A stretch of DNA of 64,000 nucleotides from Paraphysomonas bandaiensis (taxonomy: Eukaryota; Chrysophyceae), in the NCBI GenBank assembly GCA_965644295.1, contig CBFFRP010000297.1:682001-746000 (forward strand), written 5' to 3'. Below, piece after piece: positions 57,790-64,000 of this stretch. The notes under the pieces were generated by a model, which did not search any database, was not told the origin of the DNA, and worked only from the letters and a program-made list of their open reading frames with translations. The position numbers and the translations under genes are program-made. Position 1 is the first letter of the stretch. Every line of letters begins with the position of its first letter.

Positions 57790-58833
57790 CCACTCTTCTC
57801 TGCAGCAAGCTGCAGACTCACCTTGCCATCGATATTTCTATTATCAATTTTAAGCTATTGATTGATGTTTGAAACTACTGCCCGCTTATATTGTGATGTT
57901 GCGTACGCAGAACCACAATATTTTTATGCAGTACCCAATGCCATTATTTTATCATATGTTAACACAAATAACACTGAAATAAGTTTTATTACAGTATATA
58001 TAAACTGAGTTAGCTTTGTTACAATATATATGTAGCTTTCAGCAAGTATGACTACTCTTCAGCTATTTCATGCACATTTTGTGTAGGCGGGTAAAGTAAA
58101 GTGCAGCGACTAGTAGTTCTTTTCGAAGAAAACACTGACACACAGAAGACAAATAAAAAATATAAGAAAGAATTTTGCGAAGTTGAAGAGAAAATAAGGA
58201 AAACTATGATGAATATATTGTATGTATTGTTTTCAAAGTAATGCAGGCACAAAATTCTAAGATCGCATTGGAGTGTATGAAGGTATGAGTCATTTTCATG
58301 GTCCCATAATAAAACTTCATTTTCATTGCAATGTATGATTTCTTGCGTGAATAAAACCCTGAAGTATGCATAGTTTTCTCTGGGCTGATTACGACCTTTC
58401 ACAGGGCTTTACCTTCTAGACTATTGATTATGTATCATTATATATGTAGTATTTACTGAAACTAGTACTTGGATGTCTTAACTGTAGCTGTGGCAAAAGT
58501 AATAGTAGTAAGTAGCTCATTACTCATGAATACCTGAAACTTGTGGTGTGTGAAGGTAAACTCGGAGCTTAACTACTTCTACTACTAACCGAAAGTATCA
58601 TCACGAAGCAGTTTCGTTCGCACATTAAAAGTGTAGATAGGTACTAAGTTTGTCAACTCAAACGTCATGTTGCGTGATATTTTATTACATGGTTAAAATG
58701 TCTGACACTTGAATCACTTCTCCATGAGTTGTTTCACATATCAGCCCCCAATTATAGGCATTAGAACTACGCTGGTACATAATGCGGAGCATTCGTCCCA
58801 CAGTATGGGCCGCTCAACTACTTAACCTAACAC
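57790..58833. other. Spacer between convergent genes
   Basis: AT-rich. A 116-residue minus-strand frame at 58052-58402 (starting MKGRNQPRENYAYF) is open but Phe/Tyr-rich and without a recognised domain, so I do not call it. The remainder shows no structure. Confidence 0.45.
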
Positions 58834-59694
58834 TTAGATGTCATCCTCGTCCTCAGGGATGGGGCAAGCGGCGGCCTCGTCGAGCTCCTGGGCGTACCGT
58901 TGCTGGTCCGCCATATCGATGTGCACCTCTGGGGGGCGAATAGCCGGGGCCTCCACGAAACGAAGAGAGTTATCACCGGAGAGCTTTCTGGCGAGCCACA
59001 AGAAAGGCCTCTCGAAGTTATAATTTCCCTTAGCGGATATTTCAAAGTATTGGAGGTTCTTCTTTCTGTGGAATGTAATTTGCTTCGCCTTAACCTTTCT
59101 GTCTTTGATATCGACCTTGTTGCCACAAAGCACTATCGGAATGTTCTCGCACACACGTGTAAGATCTCTGCATATCAAGTTAATTCAAACTATCACTATA
59201 CAATAAAGCCAATCATACCTATGCCAGTTAGGAACACTGCGGTATGTGATTCTGGAAGTGACATCGAACATGATAATCGCGCACTGTCCCTGGATACTAC
59301 AAGACAATCCCATTACCCTCCTTACTTCACATGCAATGAATAGATGAATCACTTACTAGTATCCATCTCTTAGACCACCAAACTTCTCTTGTCCAGCAGT
59401 ATCCCATACATTAAATATGATCTCACCAAGATTTGTATGAAATTTCAATGGATGAACTTCAACTCCAAGTGTTGCTATACTTCATTATGAATACACTTCA
59501 TGCTATTATCCAATCAGATGAACTTACCAACATATCGTTTTTCAAATTCTCCAGTTAAATGACGTTTAACGAACGTGGTTTTCCCAACTCCACCATCACC
59601 TACTAGAATCAGCTTGAATTCAGGTACTTGTGCCTATAAAATAATCCAATAAGATCATTGAAAGTGTTTTCATATCATTCATATAGTTTACCAT
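58834..59694 (-). CDS. RAN: Ran small GTPase
   Basis: Nuclear GTPase that drives import and export through the pore and spindle assembly. Five exons (59692-59694, 59528-59633, 59357-59474, 59219-59296, 58834-59167) join in frame to 212 residues. All G motifs are present: [10 protein letters not shown] (P-loop), the switch I region [28 protein letters not shown] (switch II), NKVDIKD and [11 protein letters not shown]. The Ran-specific basic patch [16 protein letters not shown] and the acidic C-terminus PEDEDDI are both kept. There is no lipidation Cys, as expected for Ran. The first coding exon consists only of the ATG: GTAAAC follows directly and the next exon starts [11 protein letters not shown]. 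This start is supported because it gives the standard Ran N-terminus. Confidence 0.97.
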
Positions 59695-60116
59695 GTTGAT
59701 ATGAATATATAGTCACTTGATTAGTGAATGACTGACTGACTGCTTGCTATGATGTGACTTTATGCAGGCCAACTCCCTGCATGTTATGTATGGTATGTAC
59801 AGTATGTATGGTATGTATGGTGCGTATGGTGTGTAGGGTAGGCACACCCCTCAAAAACCTCTCATTTCAAGTTCGAAAAAGCTTCTATTGTTAGACACAC
59901 AAATAAGGATCTTTAAAAGACACTTTCTATGAAAGAAAATTTTCAGTTTCTTGCAATTTCCTGATTGGATAGTGATCGAGTGGCTTTGCCTGTACATGTA
60001 TGTATAGAGTAGATGGACGCCCAGTAACTGTATAGATGGACGGTAACTGTATAGATGGACACAGATATCACATACATACATAGAGATAGTTGTTTAATAA
60101 TAGAATAACAAGAAGA

Positions 60117-61489
60117 ATGAGTGAATTCTCTGCTACTGCAATGGATGAAAATGATTGTTCTACTATCATGAAGGGCACGGAGGCATGAATTCATTCATTG
60201 TGTTATGTATTTTCATAACATATATATGTGTTGATTGCAGGCTGATAAAGCCGCTGATTTCGCTAACTACTTTTGCTCTTATGCATATCTGTATCATCAA
60301 AAACAGATGGTAGGATATAATGTTTGTATAAAGTCACTCTGATGTGCATATGTTTCAGTTGATGGATCATGTGCGTATGAGAGCGTATCACTCTGCTATT
60401 ATGTCAAACAAAAGTTTGTTTGAAGGAAAGGTATGAAGAGGTTGTCAATAGTAAATTAAATTCATGTTACTCAATGATAGGTCATTCTAGATGTTGGAAC
60501 TGGGAGTGGGGTGTTGTCCATTTGGGCTGCTCAAGCAGGTGCGGCGAAGGTGTACGCTATTGAGTATACCGATATGGCCAAACATGCCAGAGCCCTAGTG
60601 GAGGCCAATGGTGTATCAGATATTGTGGAAGTTATGCAAACTTCTGTTGAGGATTTGGAGCTGCCCTGTAAGGTGGATATTATTATATCAGAGTGGATGG
60701 GATACTTCCTGCTGAGAGAGAGCATGCTTGACTCCGTCATAAGGGCACGAAATAGATGGATGAAGCCCGAAGGAAGCATGTTCCCTTCTAACGCCACAAT
60801 GTACTTTAGTCTAGTGTCTAATGAGCAGGACAGAGAGGGTAAATTCAATGAGTACTGCCACTCAATGCGGGAGTGGAATCTGTTCAGTCGTGAGATGAAA
60901 GAGTACTATACCATTAACATGGATGTGCTGGAGCCAAACTTCGTGAAGGAGCAAGAGGACTACTACATATACTCGTCCCTGTGGACTGAGCTGCAGCCAG
61001 AGCACGTCGTCGGCCAGCCTGTGATTATTAAACGACTAGATTTAAATACATGTACCCTCGAGGACGCCTTAGGAGTGGAGCCAGCGCAGTATTCCATTGA
61101 TGTACCCTTCCCAGTCAGAGTATCGGGGTTCGCAGGGTGGTTTACAGTTGATTTCGCCGGATCTGTGCAAACTCCGGTAAGTCACTGTTCTGAGATTGGA
61201 AGTTTTTCCTAACGATGTATTTCGAGCTAAATTTTCAAGTGCACTTCTGACGGGTATTTTGTAGGCAACTCGTAGAGTGACTTTATCAACAGGACCGGAG
61301 ATGGGTTACACTCACTGGGGACAGCAGGTGTTTTACTGGAAGGAGCCAATAGACTGCACTCCCGGTACTTCTGTGTGCGGTACGGTCGAAATGGTCAGAC
61401 AAGAAAAGAACAAGAGACTCTACAATGTGCAGGCCACATGGAGAGCAGATGACGGGCCTATATGCAAGGGTATTTACGAGATCCCGTAG
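60117..61489 (+). CDS. Protein arginine N-methyltransferase, plant PRMT10-type
   Basis: Transfers methyl groups from S-adenosylmethionine to protein arginines (type I expected). Five exons (60117-60182, 60241-60309, 60359-60430, 60481-61176, 61265-61489) give 375 residues. Visible motifs: the YFxxYA-like helix NYFCSYAYLYHQKQM, motif I VILDVGTGSGVLSIWAAQAG, the double-E loop SEWMGYFLLRESML, and the THW loop (YTHWGQQVFY). The wording of the N-terminal helix and of the double-E loop is closer to plant PRMT10 than to PRMT1. The first intron appears to begin with GC rather than GT (GAG|GCATGA, 60183-60240); exon 1 contributes only MSEFSATAMDENDCSTIMKG and two more residues. Targets are unknown, with histones and RNA-binding proteins such as RGG-box proteins usual. 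Confidence 0.93.
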
Positions 61490-61874
61490 ATAGTCATTCT
61501 ACATGAAAGCACTTAGTACTGGCCTTATTACCTGCTTGCATTTTAGTGCTTGCTGAGATGAAGTCGAGGGGTTTCCATCTGAAGTATGTTGTACTCGTAC
61601 TGTACTTTTTACCATCATACCTTATATGACATTAATATAATTCGATTTCACAACAAACTTATGTATTTCTTGAAACAGCTGTCTTATAGTATCAAATGCT
61701 AAGTATATGCCTTGAGATGTCATGTAACAAAACTAGCGCTTCGTCAACGCTGAAACGAAAGAATAGCCTATGCTCTAGCTCATAGATAAAACAAAAAGTA
61801 GCGGTTCAGACTTAAGACTGATAGAAGCGTTAGTTTCCCATGCTATGCTTGGGGCCTTGTATATTGTATTAAAT
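61490..61874. other. 3' flank of the methyltransferase gene
   Basis: No gene is seen. The sequence leads into a long palindrome. Confidence 0.4.
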
Positions 61875-62061
61875 CGATACACGATCTCATACACTGCACT
61901 TCATTTATGTGTATGTCTACTATACAATATCAGAATGATTGATTGCGTAGATTACATGAACTGCCTTTGAAGCACTAAGTGTAATCTACGCAATCAACCA
62001 TTCTGATGTTGTATTGTAGACATACACATAAATGAAGTGCAGTGTATGAGATCGTGTATCG
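61875..62061. repeat. Near-perfect long palindrome (~187 bp)
   Basis: Two arms of about 82 bp (left begins CGATACACGATCTCATACAC, right ends GAGATCGTGTATCG) flank a ~22-bp loop centred on TGAACTGCCTTTGAAGCACT. Only a few mismatches are visible. It could be a foldback transposon, a MITE, or a structured RNA. Immediate flanks show no clear target duplication. Confidence 0.9.
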
Positions 62062-62080
62062 TGATACATACCAGCAGCAG

Positions 62081-62224
62081 GTGTATTGTTGGCAACCCCA
62101 AGGGGAGCGACCGAAGGTGCAGGTGGACCGGCAACACCAAGAGGAACTACTTAAGACACAAGATGATCGATCACACCAAGAGGAGCGGTTAAAGGTGCAG
62201 GTGGGATCAAAGCAGGGGGAATAG
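62081..62224 (+). repeat. Imperfect tandem repeat, Gln/Glu-rich if translated
   Basis: About four units of roughly 36 bp built on ACACCAAGAGGAGCGxxTAAAGGTGCAGGTG. A short frame (62042-62224) reads QxQEERLKVQVD-like repeats. It is probably non-coding. Confidence 0.55.
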
Positions 62225-62490
62225 GAAGCGTTCTAACGTTCACAATCAAATGATGTTATAATGTTTCGTCTGCTTGTCCTGGTTGGACCTCTCCACACGA
62301 GTCCACTCTCCTCAATTCACTGTATGAGGCTCAGTGCTACAGCCTCGTGACGAAACACTGTCATGAAAACACATGTGACCTTCCTGGAAGGCAGTTATAA
62401 GCCTGCAACTCTGAACTACTCAGTAAGAGTGTCATCTGAGAGTGGTATCAGCTCTGCGGCAGTCGGATGTATGTGTGTGTGTCTGTCTGT

Positions 62491-62556
62491 GTGCTCAGGA
62501 GGTGTGATCCACACAACAATGAACACCTCATCCGATAAACCACACCTCCTGAGCAC
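62491..62556. repeat. 16-bp inverted repeat (hairpin)
   Basis: GTGCTCAGGAGGTGTG at 62491-62506 and its perfect complement CACACCTCCTGAGCAC at 62541-62556, separated by 34 bases. Function unknown. Confidence 0.8.
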
Positions 62557-62616
62557 TCCTCACTGTCATCAACAATGTCACCATATTAGCACCAGAAGAT
62601 ACTGACGACTATAAGA

Positions 62617-63689
62617 TACATACATACATACATACATACATACATACATACATACATACATACATACATACATACATACATACATACATACATACATACA
62701 TACATACATACATACATACATACATACATACATACATACATACATACATACATACATACATACATACATACATACATACATACATACATACATACATACA
62801 TACATACATACATACATACATACATACATACATACATACATACATACATACATACATACATACATACATACATACATACATACATACATACAAACATACA
62901 TACATACATACATACATACATACATACATACATACATACATACATACATACATACATACATACATACATACATACATACATACATACATACATACATACA
63001 TACATACATACATACATACATACATACATACATACATACATACATACATACATACATACATACATACATACATACATACATACATACATACATACATACA
63101 TACATACATACATACATACATACATACATACATACATAAATACATACATACATACATACATACATACATACATACATACATACATACATACATACATACA
63201 TACATACATACATACATACATACATACATACATACATACATACATACATACATACATACATACATACATACATACATACATACATACATACATACATACA
63301 TACATACATACATACATACATACATACATACAGACATACAGACATACATACATACATACATACATACATACATACATACATACATACATACATACATACA
63401 TACATACATACATACATACATACATACATACATACATACATACATACATACATACATACATACATACATACATACATACATACATACATACATACATACA
63501 TACATACATACATACATACATACATACATACATACATACATACATACATACATACATACATACATACATACATACATACATACATACATACATACATACA
63601 TACATACATACATACATACATACATACATACATACATACATACATACATACATACATACATACATACATACATACATACATACATACAT
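62617..63689. repeat. (CATA)n microsatellite, about 268 units
   Basis: A tetranucleotide array of about 1.07 kb, almost pure, with four point interruptions: CAAACATA near 62891, CATAAATA near 63137, and two CAGACATA near 63331-63342. On the minus strand it reads as an endless Tyr-Val-Cys-Met frame, which is an artefact. Shorter tracts of the same motif occur at several gene leaders in this window. Confidence 0.98.
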
Positions 63690-63792
63690 GTATAGTGTGT
63701 CCACTGGCAACGGTAGTAAGTGTTAGTGATTCACGCTCTCGTCTTCTATCCTCATTATCTCTCATAGAGTGTGTATATATCATCTGGTGGCA

Positions 63793-64000
63793 ATGGACTC
63801 CTCTCTCTCTCTCTCTCTGTCAGTGTCGTCAGTGGGGTTTGTAGCCTCTATCGGATGCGTGATCATCTATCAGAGATTCAGATATCGTCCATATGACTCA
63901 TACGCACAGACAAGAGACACACACAGAGCATATGAGCAGTTGATTGGCAACACGCCGATGACTAAACTCCTGAAAGCCTCTCAACTCACTGGATGTGAGA
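63793..64000 (+). CDS. Cysteine synthase, N-terminally membrane-anchored (partial, runs off the window)
   Basis: The first 69 codons of a PLP-dependent cysteine synthase/CBS-family enzyme, cut by the window end. It starts MDSSLSLSLSVSSVGF with a predicted single membrane helix (VGFVASIGCVIIY), then a linker, then the family signature LIGNTPMTKLLKASQLTGCE, which is the start of the catalytic domain. The enzyme makes cysteine from O-acetylserine (or serine) and sulfide. The anchored layout resembles the fungal mitochondrial outer-membrane form of cysteine synthase. The Ser/Leu start is encoded by a (CT)n microsatellite. The PLP lysine lies outside the window. Confidence 0.85.
   Translation, partial: MDSSLSLSLSVSSVGFVASIGCVIIYQRFRYRPYDSYAQTRDTHRAYEQLIGNTPMTKLLKASQLTGCE

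Noticed and set aside
58052-58402. 116-codon minus-strand frame
   Set aside because: It is aromatic-rich and AT-driven, with no domain, no exon partners and a position in a convergent intergenic region.
62578-63783. Minus-strand open frames of 358-401 codons made of Tyr-Val-Cys-Met repeats
   Set aside because: They are translations of the stop-free (CATA)n microsatellite in three frames and have no other coding feature.

Overview
This window is nuclear DNA from a eukaryote. Genes lie on both strands and many are split by short spliceosomal introns (about 30-200 bp) with ordinary GT..AG borders; one first intron appears to be GC..AG. The genetic code is standard. The host looks like a free-living, flagellated, anaerobic or microaerophilic protist. 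It carries a complete multi-cluster [FeFe]-hydrogenase and an opine-dehydrogenase-family enzyme, both typical of fermentative redox balancing, together with a VFL1/LRRCC1-like basal-body protein and a large protein built from degenerate NDK-like modules of the kind seen in ciliary proteins. No plastid gene is seen. I cannot name the species; a fornicate-type metamonad is one guess, at low confidence.

Layout. 0-6 kb: [FeFe]-hydrogenase (minus), a small uncharacterised basic protein (plus) and a transposon-like repeat. 6-16.5 kb: a two-repeat voltage-gated cation channel with EF-hands (minus), an unknown protein (plus), a multidomain FKBP protein (IQ-WW-IQ-WW-SAM-FKBP, minus) and an EamA/DMT transporter (plus). 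16.5-24 kb: gene-poor and repeat-rich, with a hAT-derived element, copies of a long-TIR repeat, a short-period ankyrin-like protein and a trypsin-fold protein. 24-35 kb: a two-part glycosyltransferase-like type II membrane protein (minus), an unknown protein (plus) and a BK/SLO-type potassium channel (minus). 35-46 kb: the NDK-like giant protein (plus), a perfect hAT-type MITE and the LRR/coiled-coil protein (minus). 46-56 kb: a nest of mobile DNA, with a truncated FLYWCH/MULE transposase, a scrambled HECT-domain gene, and an apparently intact Ty3/Gypsy chromodomain retrotransposon inserted in that HECT sequence. 56-64 kb: opine dehydrogenase, Ran GTPase, PRMT10-type arginine methyltransferase, a large palindrome, a ~1.07-kb (CATA)n array and the start of a membrane-anchored cysteine synthase.

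Functional themes are fermentative metabolism (hydrogenase, opine dehydrogenase), electrical and calcium signalling (EF-hand cation channel and BK channel), cilium/basal body (LRR coiled-coil and NDK-like proteins) and core nuclear housekeeping (Ran, PRMT). These genes are not an operon; neighbours are mostly unrelated. The most unusual items are a hydrogenase with a C-terminal SnoaL/NTF2-like domain, the FKBP fusion, a Ran gene whose first coding exon is only the ATG, and a HECT reading frame whose only visible start codon is supplied by a retrotransposon LTR.
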